Shown: positions 1 through 7,982, numbered from the stretch's first letter. The stretch: 17,347 bases of DNA from Paraktedonobacter sp035294465 (GCA_035294465.1 DATGKW010000162.1:1-17347); one strand, 5' to 3'. Made by a program: numbers and translations. The notes: generated from the letters alone by a model not told the origin.

Positions 1-3000
1 TGCGGGTGATGGACAATAATCGCAGCCGTGGATTGTTCGGGCATCAGCTGGTAGGCATCTGTCAACTCGACGCCGATGGTTGTGCTGGCAGGCAGCACTT
101 GAAAGACCTTCGCGTGATCTTCCAGGTCAGGGATCGCTGGATAGCCCCAGCTATAGCGCCGGCCCTGCTCGCCGCTCAATCCCAACTCCCGCCGCACCAA
201 GCGGTTAGTATACTCGGCCAAAGCCTCGGCCATCTCGACCGCGAGGCCATGCATATAGTAAGCCTCCGAATAGTTGGCGGCATCTTGTAACTGCTGAATG
301 GCCTCGCTGGCTGCCTGGCCCATCGTGACCACTTGCAGAGCTACCACATCGATTTTGCCGCTTTCAACCGAGGCAAAGTAGTCAGCCAGGCAGAGGCGGT
401 CGCGTTCACGCTGTCTGGGACAGCGCAGACGCGTGGCCTCTTGCAGCACACCATTCTCTTTCCATGCCTGGTGATCGTAGATGATCAGTTCGTTGCCGCT
501 CGACTGGCAGGGGAAGTAGCCGTAAACGACGCGCGGCTGCAAGTAGCGTTGCTGGCGAGCCGTGCGCAGCATACGCTCCAGGCGCGGCTGAAATTCTTCT
601 TCGGCCAGACGCCGGAATTCTTCACCGTGAGCCTTGCCGCCCCAATGCAGGCGATAGAGGGTGTTGAGATCGATGCACTCCGCTACATCCTCCAGGCCGA
701 TGCGTTCCAGCACGCGCGGTCCCCAGAATGGCGGGGTGGGAATCGGCACGTCGCGCCTGATTGCGTCCGATGGACGCGTGTCCTCGTCTCTGGAAACTTC
801 TGATCCAGCTTTTGCTGCTCTGGCCAGCTTCAGGCGCTCGTGTAACGCCTCTTCGCTGATCTTTGCCACAAAGGCTGCGCGCTGCTCAGGAGTGCCTGTC
901 AGTTTATCAACGATCTCCAGCCCCTCGAAGGCATCGCGTGCGTAGAAGACACCGGGCGCGTAAGGCAGGGGTGTCGAGTCGGGAGTCTGCTCATCGACAA
1001 AAAGGATGCGCCGCCCATAGGAGCGATTGATGGCCGCGCCGCCTACAATCACTGGGAAGTTCAGGCCGCGTTTATGCAGCTCTTTCACACACAGCGGCAT
1101 CTGCTTCGACGTGCTAACTAGCAACGCCGAGAGGCCGATAGCATCGGCTTTGACCTCAATGGCCTTGTCCAGAATAGTGTTCAGGGGCACCTGCTTGCCA
1201 AGATCGTAGACCGTGTAGCCATTGTTGCTCAGGATAGTATTGACCAGGTTTTTGCCGATGTCGTGGACATCGCCGAAGACCGTCGCCAGCACAACCTTGC
1301 CCTTGGTATAGCCCGCCTTACGCTCCAGGTAGCCCTCCAGACGAGCTACCGCGCGCTTCATCACCTCCGCCGATTGCAGCACAAAGGGCAGGATCAGCTC
1401 CCCGGCTCCGAAGCGATCACCCACGTCCTTCATAGCTGGCAGCAAGACCGTATTGAGCACGCTCACCGCCGCCTCGCCCTTCGAGATATGCTGTTCGGTG
1501 GCTCGCTCGGCAATGGCCTGGTCAATGAGATCCTCAATACCTTCTTTGCGTCGATGCAGGATCTGCCAGTGCAGACGCTCAAAGGTGTTCAGCCCCTCGG
1601 TAGGATCGGCTTTCGCTCCGGCCTCGCCACTCTGCGGCTCGTGGGCCTCAAAATAAGAGATATAGCGCGGCAGAGCCTCGGGACGATTGTAGATCAGGTC
1701 CTCAGCCAGCCGACGTTGCTCCGCATCGATTTCGGCGTAGGGGGTAATGTGCGTCGGATTGACAATCGCGGTGTCCAATCCGGCCTTGACCGCGTGGTAG
1801 AGAAAAACGCTGTTCAGGACCGCGCGGGCGTGCGGCTTGAGGCCAAACGAGATATTGCTCACACCCAGGATCGTCAGCACACCCGGCAATTCGGCCTTGA
1901 TGCGTTTGATCGCCTCCAGCGTCTCGATAGCCGCAGTTTGCAGATCCTCCTGGCCCGTAGTAATCGGAAAGGTCAGCGTATCGAAGATCAACGCATTAGG
2001 AGCCAGACCATACTCGTTGACGCAGATATCGTAGATTTTATGCGCGATCTCCACCTTACGTTCGCAGGTCTTGCCCATGCCAACTTCATCAATCGTCAGC
2101 GCCACCAGGGCTGCGCCATGTTCGATAGCCAGGGGAACGACGCTCTCGATGCGCTGGCGGCCATTCTCCATATTGATCGAATTGATCAGCGCGCGCCCAG
2201 GATAGATCTCCAGCGCAGCTTTGATCACATCCGGCTCGGTTGAATCGATCACTAGAGGTGCTTCGATGCCCATAGAAAGCTTCTTGACGGTTCTGGCCAT
2301 CTGCTCAGCCTCATCGGTGCGCTCAGTCAGAGCCACAGAGATATCGAGCGCGTGCGCGCCGCCCTCTACCTGTTCGCGGGCGATTGCCAGCAAGGTGTCG
2401 TAATCATCGTTTAGCAAAGCCTGCTTTGCTTTGCGGCTGCCCGTGGCGTTGACGCGCTCACCGATCAGCAACGGCGCTGGATTCTGCACAAGCGAGGTTG
2501 CGCGAATCCCGCTGGTAACAAAAGGCAGAGAGATACGTTTGAAGTCCTTCTGAGCAATGTTTTCCTCTGCCTGCGGTCGCGGCTTGCGCGGCGCATTACG
2601 GCAGGCTTTCACGATCTCGCGCATATGCTCGTGGCTATTGCCACAGCAACCGCCAATGATATTCACACCAAACTCGGTAACAAACTCGCGCAGGGCTGCG
2701 GCCATCGCCTCCGGCGTCATGGGATAGACCGCACGGCCATTCTCATTCAGTGGAATGCCTGCGTTAGGCAGCGTTGAAATGGGCAACGGGCAGTTTTCGG
2801 AAAGATAGCGCACCGGCTCGCGCATATGCTCCGGGCCGGTTGAGCAGTTCAGGCCGATGATATCCACGCGCAGGCCGAGCAGAGTATTCATGACCGCAGC
2901 GATATCTGTGCCTAGCAGCATACGCCCGCTTGTATCCAGCGACACTTGCGCCTGAATTGGCACCGTGATACCCGTCTCGCGCATCGCGCGGCGCATACCG

Positions 3001-3530
3001 GTAATTGCGGCACGCACCTCCAGAATATCCTGGCTGGTCTCAATAAGCAGTAGATCCACGCCGCCCTCTAGCAAGGCCGCAGCCTGCTCGCGGAAGACCT
3101 CGGCGAGCTGCTGATAGGTGATATTGCTCAGGGCAGGATCATCGGCCGAGGGCAGCATGCCAGTAGGGCCGGTCGAACCAGCCACAAAGCGGGGCTGTTC
3201 GGGTGTGCTATAGCGATCGGCCAGGCGGCGAGCCAGTTGCGCCGCCTTCAAATTGATCTCATGCGTATACTTGCCCAGCCCGTACTCTTCCAGCTTCAAG
3301 CGGCTGCCCATGAACGAATTCGCCTCCAACACATCGCAGCCAACCTCCAGAAAGCCAGCCTGAATCTCCTCAATCACTGAGGGCTTGCTTATAAGAAGAT
3401 ACTCATTGCATCCTTCAGTGGCCTGCCCTCCATAATCCTCTGCAGTGAGCTGATAGCGCTGGATATTCGTGCCCATGGCTCCATCGTAGATAATGACACG
3501 TTGAGCGAGGGCGTCAAGGAATCTGCTCAT
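1..3530 (-). CDS. metH: B12-dependent methionine synthase, C-terminal end cut by window edge
   Basis: Cytosolic enzyme that moves the methyl group of 5-methyltetrahydrofolate to homocysteine through cobalamin, giving methionine. The frame is open from an ATG at 3530 to the left edge (1176 codons; E. coli MetH has about 1227), so roughly the last 50 residues are missing. The start is supported by GGAGG eight bases upstream. Domains in order: homocysteine-binding domain (about 1-320) with zinc ligands Cys229, Cys295 and Cys296 (GGCCGN motif); pterin-binding domain (about 340-610); cap and B12 domain (about 650-880) with the DVHDIGKN motif, whose His756 is the expected lower cobalt ligand; SAM-dependent reactivation domain with RYSWGY at 1125-1130, matching the RxxxGY SAM-binding motif. 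The usual GYPACP is GYPAIP here. All catalytic landmarks are intact. Several long plus-strand ORFs inside are antisense shadows. A structured leader precedes the gene. Confidence 0.97.
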   Translation of the reverse strand, partial: MSRFLDALAQRVIIYDGAMGTNIQRYQLTAEDYGGQATEGCNEYLLISKPSVIEEIQAGFLEVGCDVLEANSFMGSRLKLEEYGLGKYTHEINLKAAQLARRLADRYSTPEQPRFVAGSTGPTGMLPSADDPALSNITYQQLAEVFREQAAALLEGGVDLLLIETSQDILEVRAAITGMRRAMRETGITVPIQAQVSLDTSGRMLLGTDIAAVMNTLLGLRVDIIGLNCSTGPEHMREPVRYLSENCPLPISTLPNAGIPLNENGRAVYPMTPEAMAAALREFVTEFGVNIIGGCCGNSHEHMREIVKACRNAPRKPRPQAEENIAQKDFKRISLPFVTSGIRATSLVQNPAPLLIGERVNATGSRKAKQALLNDDYDTLLAIAREQVEGGAHALDISVALTERTDEAEQMARTVKKLSMGIEAPLVIDSTEPDVIKAALEIYPGRALINSINMENGRQRIESVVPLAIEHGAALVALTIDEVGMGKTCERKVEIAHKIYDICVNEYGLAPNALIFDTLTFPITTGQEDLQTAAIETLEAIKRIKAELPGVLTILGVSNISFGLKPHARAVLNSVFLYHAVKAGLDTAIVNPTHITPYAEIDAEQRRLAEDLIYNRPEALPRYISYFEAHEPQSGEAGAKADPTEGLNTFERLHWQILHRRKEGIEDLIDQAIAERATEQHISKGEAAVSVLNTVLLPAMKDVGDRFGAGELILPFVLQSAEVMKRAVARLEGYLERKAGYTKGKVVLATVFGDVHDIGKNLVNTILSNNGYTVYDLGKQVPLNTILDKAIEVKADAIGLSALLVSTSKQMPLCVKELHKRGLNFPVIVGGAAINRSYGRRILFVDEQTPDSTPLPYAPGVFYARDAFEGLEIVDKLTGTPEQRAAFVAKISEEALHERLKLARAAKAGSEVSRDEDTRPSDAIRRDVPIPTPPFWGPRVLERIGLEDVAECIDLNTLYRLHWGGKAHGEEFRRLAEEEFQPRLERMLRTARQQRYLQPRVVYGYFPCQSSGNELIIYDHQAWKENGVLQEATRLRCPRQRERDRLCLADYFASVESGKIDVVALQVVTMGQAASEAIQQLQDAANYSEAYYMHGLAVEMAEALAEYTNRLVRRELGLSGEQGRRYSWGYPAIPDLEDHAKVFQVLPASTTIGVELTDAYQLMPEQSTAAIIVHHP

Positions 3531-3911
3531 GGATCTATCCTCCAATCTATCCCCTGAGGAGTGTTCATGGGCCTGAATGAAATGCTAGTCTGGCTGAACG
3601 TCAGGGCTATATTTATGTGTATGTGACAGCAAAATGATTGTTCAAGCGGCGGAATCAGGAATTGAGACTTCCATTAGTTGCACCAGGCTTTCTAGCAGAC
3701 GCTAAATCACGTTCCGGGGGGCATCCCCTGGCCTGGATGGCCGGGTAGAGTTACCCTTCTTCATTTCCCGGAATGCTTGTACTGCGATGATCACCCTTTA
3801 TCCTTACCAGGCACTAGCCATCTGCTTCAATAGCCTTCATTCTATCGCGTCCTTTCACTCTACTACTTATCCACCTTGATCCTTCACTATTTGCGAGAAG
3901 AGACTACTCGC
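3531..3911 (-). promoter_or_regulatory. metH 5' leader with clustered hairpins, class unknown
   Basis: This 381-base gap between the DJ-1 gene and metH holds no convincing ORF. Read on the minus strand it has a closing helix of seven perfect pairs (3767-3773 with 3712-3718) around three hairpins: GGGTA/TACCC (3752-3756 with 3743-3747, four-base loop), GGCC/GGCC (3739-3742 with 3730-3733) and a short G/C hairpin near 3718-3728. A further six-pair hairpin (3701-3706 with 3691-3696, one G-U) follows directly. Such a multi-branched element about 160-250 bases before metH suggests a cis-acting RNA responding to a methionine, folate or B12 signal, but that is inference. I did not find the B12 box, SAM-I core or T-box sequence. 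No strong promoter was seen; it may lie near 3850-3911. Confidence 0.4.
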
Positions 3912-4442
3912 CTATTCTGCCAACGCGTTTACCAGTTCGCGACAGAAATCAGGAATATCGGCGACAACGCGACCCCAAACCATATTACCCTCGCGGAAAG
4001 CCGGCACATCAATCCACGTACCACCGGCATTGTTGATATCGTCTTTGATTGCTGTGGTGCCGGTGGCCCTGCGCCCGCGCATGATGCCGGCGGAGATCGG
4101 CACCCAGCCAGCGTGGCAGATCGCACCGATAATCTTGCCCTGCGCGTCCATCTCGCGCACCAATTGTAGAACGCGAGGATTGCGGCGCAACTTATCGGGC
4201 GCCCAGCCGCCAGGAATGACCAATCCATCAAGCTCGCTGGCCGATGGGGCCTCTTCCACGCCTACATCCGGTGTAATCTCCAGGCCATGTTTGCCGTGGA
4301 GCGTCTCGTTCGTAATGCCAATTGAAATTACACGCGCACCCTCTTCCTGCAAACGCATCAGGGGCACCCAGTATTCCAGATCCTCAACTTCCGGGCCGAC
4401 CAGGTAGCCGATGGTCTTGCCCTGTAAGCGCAGTGTGCTCAC
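3912..4442 (-). CDS. DJ-1/PfpI family protein (class I glutamine amidotransferase-like)
   Basis: A 176-residue single-domain protein of the DJ-1/PfpI superfamily, whose members act as proteases, glyoxalase/deglycases or stress proteins; substrate unknown. Visible hallmarks are an N-terminal strand followed by an acidic residue (VEDLE), the LDGLVIPGG strand, the nucleophile elbow AICHAGW with Cys109 and His110, and the conserved tail from RRATG to DDINNAGGTWID. The more common AICHGPW reads AICHAGW here. The length fits the PfpI group. I chose the GTG start at 4442 because AGGAG lies seven bases upstream; a TTG at 4466 would add eight residues. A minus-strand TATAAT at 4500-4495 fits a promoter. 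It is transcribed away from coaD and toward metH. Confidence 0.9.
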   Translation of the reverse strand: MSTLRLQGKTIGYLVGPEVEDLEYWVPLMRLQEEGARVISIGITNETLHGKHGLEITPDVGVEEAPSASELDGLVIPGGWAPDKLRRNPRVLQLVREMDAQGKIIGAICHAGWVPISAGIMRGRRATGTTAIKDDINNAGGTWIDVPAFREGNMVWGRVVADIPDFCRELVNALAE

Positions 4443-4494
4443 GCTGTGGCTCCTTCTCTCCTTCAAGCATGGATGGTAGACACATTACCCTGTC

Positions 4495-4523
4495 ATTATA
4501 TCACGAGCATGGTACAGAGACAT
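4495..4523 (-). promoter_or_regulatory. Candidate promoter of the DJ-1/PfpI gene
   Basis: On the minus strand a perfect TATAAT (4500-4495) lies 17 bases from ATGTCT (3 of 6 matches to TTGACA), about 50 bases before the chosen start. A palindrome AGACA-TC-TGTCT (4518-4529) overlaps the -35 region and could be an operator. Confidence 0.4.
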
Positions 4524-4576
4524 CTGTCTGGAGGGTCCATTGGTGCTAGATGGGAGCTTCTGCCAGCACCATTCCC

Positions 4577-4605
4577 TTGTCGAAAATGAATCGTTATGGT
4601 TTAAT
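4577..4605 (+). promoter_or_regulatory. Candidate coaD promoter with overlapping palindrome
   Basis: TTGTCG (4577-4582), a 17-base spacer and TTTAAT (4600-4605) fit a sigma-70-type promoter, about 70 bases before coaD. A perfect inverted repeat CGTTAT-N6-ATAACG (4592-4609) covers the -10 box, which is a typical place for a repressor site; the regulator is unknown. Confidence 0.5.
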
Positions 4606-4673
4606 AACGGAAAACATCAGCAGATTCTGGGCAGCACAATGGGAGTGTCGCTCCAGCTTGGAGGAGAAAAACG

Positions 4674-5180
4674 TTGAGTACTCAGGGGCGACCGCAGCGA
4701 ATCGCGGTGTATCCGGGAAGTTTCGATCCACTAACCAATGGGCATCTCGATATCGCGCGGAGAGCAGCGCGGCTCTTTGACACGCTGGTTATTTCGGTCT
4801 ATGCTTTCCCAGAGAAAAATGTGCTCTTTACCGTCGAAGAGCGCCTGGATCTCTGGCATAAGGTGATCGCCGACGAGCATTTACCCAACGTGCGCATAGA
4901 TATGTTTACCGGCCTGCTTACAGATCATGTACGCGCGCTGGACGGACAGGTGATTGTCAGAGGATTGCGTTCGCATAATGATTTTGATGTGGAGTTTAAT
5001 CAAGCATTGATGTATCACAAACTGGCCCCCGAGATCGAGATCGTTTGCCTCTTCACCAATCTAGAGCAGCTCTTTATTAGCTCTTCGCTGCTCAAAGAGG
5101 TCACCAGACTGGGCGGCAAAGTAGACGATATGTTGCCCCCTGTTGTGATACAGGCATTGCAGGAAAAATTTGGGAAGTAG
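4674..5180 (+). CDS. coaD: Phosphopantetheine adenylyltransferase
   Basis: Catalyses the fourth step of CoA synthesis: 4'-phosphopantetheine plus ATP gives dephospho-CoA and pyrophosphate, in the cytosol. The 168-residue length is normal for the bacterial enzyme. The nucleotidyltransferase fold is shown by YPGSFDPLTNGH (13-24), containing the TxGH-type ATP motif as TNGH, by VRGLR (95-99), and by the C-terminal ISSSLLKE (135-142), equivalent to the ISSTxxR/K motif. The start is TTG, chosen because GGAGGAG lies seven bases upstream. It is followed after about 40 bases by the coiled-coil gene, as in related genomes. It has its own candidate promoter. Confidence 0.97.
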   Translation: MSTQGRPQRIAVYPGSFDPLTNGHLDIARRAARLFDTLVISVYAFPEKNVLFTVEERLDLWHKVIADEHLPNVRIDMFTGLLTDHVRALDGQVIVRGLRSHNDFDVEFNQALMYHKLAPEIEIVCLFTNLEQLFISSSLLKEVTRLGGKVDDMLPPVVIQALQEKFGK

Positions 5181-5218
5181 CGCGTTTTTTGTAGAAACAG
5201 GTGGGATGGAGCCAGAGC

Positions 5219-5881
5219 GTGGATATATTGTACCTGGTTGATCGTCTGGAAAACCTGATCGCGAGCAGCCGCCGGATGCCGCTGATGAATCAGATCATCA
5301 TTAAAGAGCCGGACATACTGAATATCATTGACCAGCTGCGCACCACGATTCCTGAAGAGATCAAACAGGCCAGGCGCATCATTCAGGATAAAGAGCGTAT
5401 CCTGGCCCAGGCGCAGGCAGAGGCCAACGCGCTGCTTGCCCGTGCTCGCAACGAATCGGAACAGGCGGTTAACCGCGAAGGGTTGCTCAAAGCCGCCGAA
5501 GCACGCTCGCAGGAGCTGGTCAGGCGAGCCGAAGAAGCAGCAGAACAGTTAAAGAATGAAGCCGATGGCTATGTTATTGAGACACTGCGCGCCCTGCGCG
5601 ACCATTTGAGCAGTATCGAGACCGACATCGGGCGCTCGATACTCAGCATCGAGAAGGGTCTGGCCAGCCTGGAAAGCGGGCCGGAGAATGTGACCGGAGA
5701 CGAGGAGCAAGACGTGGCTATGAATCCTGTGCCCCGGCGTGCCTCCCTGGCCGCCGATACTGTAGGTGGACCATTCTATGCTCAGGAAGAAGAGGATTGG
5801 ATCGAGAACAGGGACGAGCATATGAGCGGAAGCCGGGATGTGTCGTCACGGCAAGGACGCGGCTACGACAACAAGGCTTGA
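5219..5881 (+). CDS. Coiled-coil protein of the coaD-rpmF neighbourhood
   Basis: A 220-residue protein with no enzymatic motif that I can identify. After a short N-terminal part (MDILYLVDRLENLI) it has a long charged stretch rich in Ala, Glu, Gln and Arg (about residues 45-125) with heptad character, like the stalk of ATP synthase subunit b/E or DivIVA-type proteins, then a polar, probably disordered tail with many Glu and Arg. No membrane segment or signal peptide is visible, so it is probably cytosolic. Proteins of this kind are often labelled 'ATPase' or 'cell division initiation protein' in Chloroflexota; I regard the function as unknown. The GTG at 5219 has GGAG seven bases upstream; a GTG at 5201 in frame would add six residues. 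Its end overlaps the promoter of the next gene. Confidence 0.75.
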   Translation: MDILYLVDRLENLIASSRRMPLMNQIIIKEPDILNIIDQLRTTIPEEIKQARRIIQDKERILAQAQAEANALLARARNESEQAVNREGLLKAAEARSQELVRRAEEAAEQLKNEADGYVIETLRALRDHLSSIETDIGRSILSIEKGLASLESGPENVTGDEEQDVAMNPVPRRASLAADTVGGPFYAQEEEDWIENRDEHMSGSRDVSSRQGRGYDNKA

Positions 5882-5906
5882 TTTTTGGTCAAACCTCCCC
5901 TATAAT
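5878..5906 (+). promoter_or_regulatory. Promoter before the YceD/rpmF unit
   Basis: TTGATT (5878-5883), a 17-base spacer and a perfect TATAAT (5901-5906) form a good sigma-70-like promoter. It overlaps the stop codon of the coiled-coil gene and leaves a leader of about 90 bases before the YceD start. Confidence 0.7.
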
Positions 5907-6001
5907 AGTTGGGCATGCACCGAAAGCTGCCCACGATTGCGCCGCACTATTTCGATAGGCAACAATTCGCTCGACCTGTAGAAACATTGAGAGGATTTGA
6001 G

Positions 6002-6544
6002 ATGGATGCAATGCTTTTTAACGTGGCGCAACTTATGAAGTCCCCTGTTGGATCTTCGTTCGTGACGGACTTTCAAGAAAGTGGCGAGATAACACTCGAC
6101 AACGATCTCAAGGTGGCGGGACCGATCTCAGGGCACACACGTATGCGCCGCACTAACCAGGGCTTGCTTGTTGATGGCTGGGTGGATCTGACACTTGAAC
6201 TCTCTTGCACGCGCTGTTTGAAAGATTTCCAGCAGCCGATGCATGTGACTTTTGAAGAGCAGTTTTATCCAACCGTCGATGTAGTAACTGGCATGCCATT
6301 ACCAGCCTTTGATGAGGAAGAGATCTTTCCTATCGACGACCACCACCAGGTGGATCTGACCGAAGCGGTGCGCCAGAACGTTCTCACCGCACTGCCGATG
6401 GTGACAATTTGTCAGGAGGACTGCAAGGGCCTCTGTCCACAGTGTGGCAAGGATCTCAACTTTGGCCCTTGCGATTGCAAACCAGAGACGGATATTCGCT
6501 GGCACGCGCTGGAAAAGCTGTTGCAAAACGGATTACAGCCATAG
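6002..6544 (+). CDS. YceD/DUF177 family protein
   Basis: A 180-residue protein of the YceD (DUF177) family, which is almost always encoded just before rpmF; in E. coli and plants members have been tied to 23S rRNA processing. Visible features are the CTRC pair (Cys69, Cys72) and a C-terminal cysteine cluster (Cys137, 141, 145, 148, 157, 159) in the family pattern CKGLCPxCGxDLN...CxC, suggesting metal binding. No membrane segment is present. The ATG at 6002 follows AGAGG by seven bases; the frame extends upstream to 5909, but that part would overlap the predicted transcription start and is not family-like. It is presumably co-transcribed with rpmF. Confidence 0.93.
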   Translation: MDAMLFNVAQLMKSPVGSSFVTDFQESGEITLDNDLKVAGPISGHTRMRRTNQGLLVDGWVDLTLELSCTRCLKDFQQPMHVTFEEQFYPTVDVVTGMPLPAFDEEEIFPIDDHHQVDLTEAVRQNVLTALPMVTICQEDCKGLCPQCGKDLNFGPCDCKPETDIRWHALEKLLQNGLQP

Positions 6545-6563
6545 TCGGCGCACCGACATGAGC

Positions 6564-6613
6564 ATGTTATAGTAACATCTGGTATGCCTGGTCACTCCAC
6601 CACATGGCATACT
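6564..6613 (+). repeat. Two inverted repeats in the rpmF leader
   Basis: ATGTTA-TAG-TAACAT (6564-6578) is a perfect six-pair inverted repeat with a three-base spacer. It is followed by GGTATGCC (6581-6588) pairing with GGCATACT (6606-6613), one G-U pair. Together they would fold the short stretch between the YceD gene and the rpmF ribosome site (AGGAG, 6622-6626). They could control L32 translation or processing; this is inference. Confidence 0.4.
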
Positions 6614-6636
6614 GGCGGAACAGGAGAATTGAACGA

Positions 6637-6828
6637 ATGGGAGCGTTACCTAAGCAGCGCGTTTCACACGCTCGGCAGGGCGAGCGGCGCGCGCACCATC
6701 ATCTGACCCTGCCCCAGCTGGTGGCATGCCCAAACTGCCGCAAGCCTCGCCGGGCACATCACGCCTGCCCACACTGCGGTATGTATCGCGGGCACAGGGT
6801 GTTTTATCCGAAAGAGAAAAAGCAGTAA
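6637..6828 (+). CDS. rpmF: Large ribosomal subunit protein bL32
   Basis: A 63-residue basic protein matching bL32. The N-terminal MGALPKQRVSHARQGERRAHH corresponds to the family start (usually MAVPKRKxSxxRxxxRRSH). The zinc-ribbon is complete, with Cys31/Cys34 and Cys44/Cys47, followed by GMYRGHRVF as in other L32 proteins. It is part of the 50S subunit. The ATG at 6637 is the only start giving the family N-terminus, with AGGAG ten bases upstream. It lies downstream of the YceD gene as in most bacteria and is followed at once by an intrinsic terminator. Confidence 0.96.
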   Translation: MGALPKQRVSHARQGERRAHHHLTLPQLVACPNCRKPRRAHHACPHCGMYRGHRVFYPKEKKQ

Positions 6829-6837
6829 TGTTCTGTA

Positions 6838-6874
6838 AAGAGGCGGGATACCAAACATTCCCAGCCTCTTTTTT
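6838..6874 (+). terminator. Intrinsic terminator between rpmF and fabD
   Basis: AAGAGGCGGGA (6838-6848) pairs with TCCC-A-GCCTCTT (6859-6870), leaving a single bulged A, and is followed by a T-run ending at 6874. It is a textbook Rho-independent terminator. It ends only 18 bases before the fabD start codon. Confidence 0.9.
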
Positions 6875-6892
6875 ATACAAGAGACAATAAGA

Positions 6893-7921
6893 ATGACGAC
6901 CAGAATTGCCTTTCTTTTTCCTGGGCAGGGCAGTCAGGTAGTAGGTATGGGGGCTGATATTTTTGCGTCTTCGCCGGCGGCTCGTCGCGTCTTTGAGAGT
7001 GTTGACGAGGCGCTGGGTTTCTCACTCAGCCAGATCTGTTTCACTGGACCCGAAGATACTTTGCGCGAGACGATTAACGCGCAGCCCGCAATCGTCACTG
7101 TAAGCCTGGCTCTTCTCGCAGCGCTGCAGGAGGCCCTTGCCGAACAAGCGCCGGCTGCTCTTCCTTCCTGGACGCATCCACTTACCCCCGCTTTTACGGC
7201 CGGTCATAGCGTGGGGGAGTATGCCGCCCTGGTAGTCTCCGGCTCGCTCGCGCTGGCCGACGCAGCTCGCCTCGTGCGCGAACGCGGACGCCTGATGCAT
7301 CACGAAGGCACGCTCTGCCCCGGCAGTATGGCCGCGATCATCGCCATGGATGAGGCCACCGTGCAGAAAATTTGCGAAGAGGCCACAGTTCAGGCCAGTA
7401 CACACAAAAATGGTTTGCATCCCGGCGAGGGTCAGGTAACTATCGCCAACTACAATGCCCCCGGCCAGTTGGTAATTTCGGGCGAGTCGAAAGCTCTCAA
7501 TCTGGCGATAGCGCTGGCTAAAGAACGGGGAGCCAAACGGGTCATGCCCCTCTCGGTGAGCGGAGCGTTCCACTCGCCCGTCATGCAGCCGGCGATAGCC
7601 GGGCTGGCACAAGCAATCGCAGCTACACCTGTCGGCGACGCGCAGATTCCGCTGATCGGCAATATCCTGGGTATGCCTCTGACGAATGCTCAGGATATTC
7701 GCGAGGAGCTATCTCAGCAGATTGCTGCATCGGTGCAATGGACTCGCAGCGTCGAATACCTGGTGAGCGAGGGCGTGACCACGTTTATCGAGATCGGTCC
7801 GGGCCAGGCTTTGACCGGCATGGTCAAACGCATTGCCAGAGGCGCTGCGCTGATAAACGTCAGCAGTGAAGCTGACATTTCCAGGGTGGCTAGTACTCTT
7901 GGTCAGGTACCCCACTCCTGA
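6893..7921 (+). CDS. fabD: Malonyl-CoA:ACP transacylase
   Basis: Transfers malonyl from CoA to the acyl carrier protein, starting each fatty-acid elongation cycle, in the cytosol. The 342-residue protein has the N-terminal FPGQGSQ (9-15), the nucleophile elbow GHSVGE with Ser106, the conserved Arg131 region (RERGRLM), IANYN-APGQLVISG (184-197) and GAFHSPVM with catalytic His227. It is a little longer than E. coli FabD (309), partly through an insertion near 83-100 and another near 165-180. The ATG at 6893 has only a weak purine-rich ribosome site, and the terminator upstream leaves little room for a separate promoter. AcpP, its partner, is encoded 1.1 kb downstream. Confidence 0.96.
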   Translation: MTTRIAFLFPGQGSQVVGMGADIFASSPAARRVFESVDEALGFSLSQICFTGPEDTLRETINAQPAIVTVSLALLAALQEALAEQAPAALPSWTHPLTPAFTAGHSVGEYAALVVSGSLALADAARLVRERGRLMHHEGTLCPGSMAAIIAMDEATVQKICEEATVQASTHKNGLHPGEGQVTIANYNAPGQLVISGESKALNLAIALAKERGAKRVMPLSVSGAFHSPVMQPAIAGLAQAIAATPVGDAQIPLIGNILGMPLTNAQDIREELSQQIAASVQWTRSVEYLVSEGVTTFIEIGPGQALTGMVKRIARGAALINVSSEADISRVASTLGQVPHS

Positions 7922-7953
7922 GCCGCGACTATGTAGATCGTGCTAGAATATAC

Positions 7954-7982
7954 TTGACAACCTTCTACGCAAGAGCGACAAT
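7954..7982 (+). promoter_or_regulatory. Promoter of the Asp23/Gls24 gene
   Basis: A perfect TTGACA (7954-7959), a 17-base spacer and GACAAT (7977-7982; 4 of 6) fit a sigma-70-type promoter located about 90 bases before the start codon, just after the fabD stop. Confidence 0.65.

Noticed and set aside
1263..2243. 326-codon plus-strand ORF and several smaller ones within 6-2403
   Set aside because: They are antisense to metH, whose minus-strand frame carries all catalytic motifs; the translated plus-strand proteins show no domain.
3700..3790. Fragment of a group II intron, because of the GGGTAACTCTACCCGG stretch on the minus strand
   Set aside because: No domain V, no intron ends and no reverse transcriptase are present; the resemblance is limited to a short stem.
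3531..3911. Cobalamin, SAM-I or T-box riboswitch upstream of metH
   Set aside because: I looked for the B12 box, the SAM-I core and the AGGGTGGnACC T-box. GAAGGGTAACTC only superficially resembles a T-box, and no class could be assigned.
7022..7612. 196-codon minus-strand ORF inside fabD
   Set aside because: Antisense shadow of an intact fabD with catalytic Ser and His in frame.
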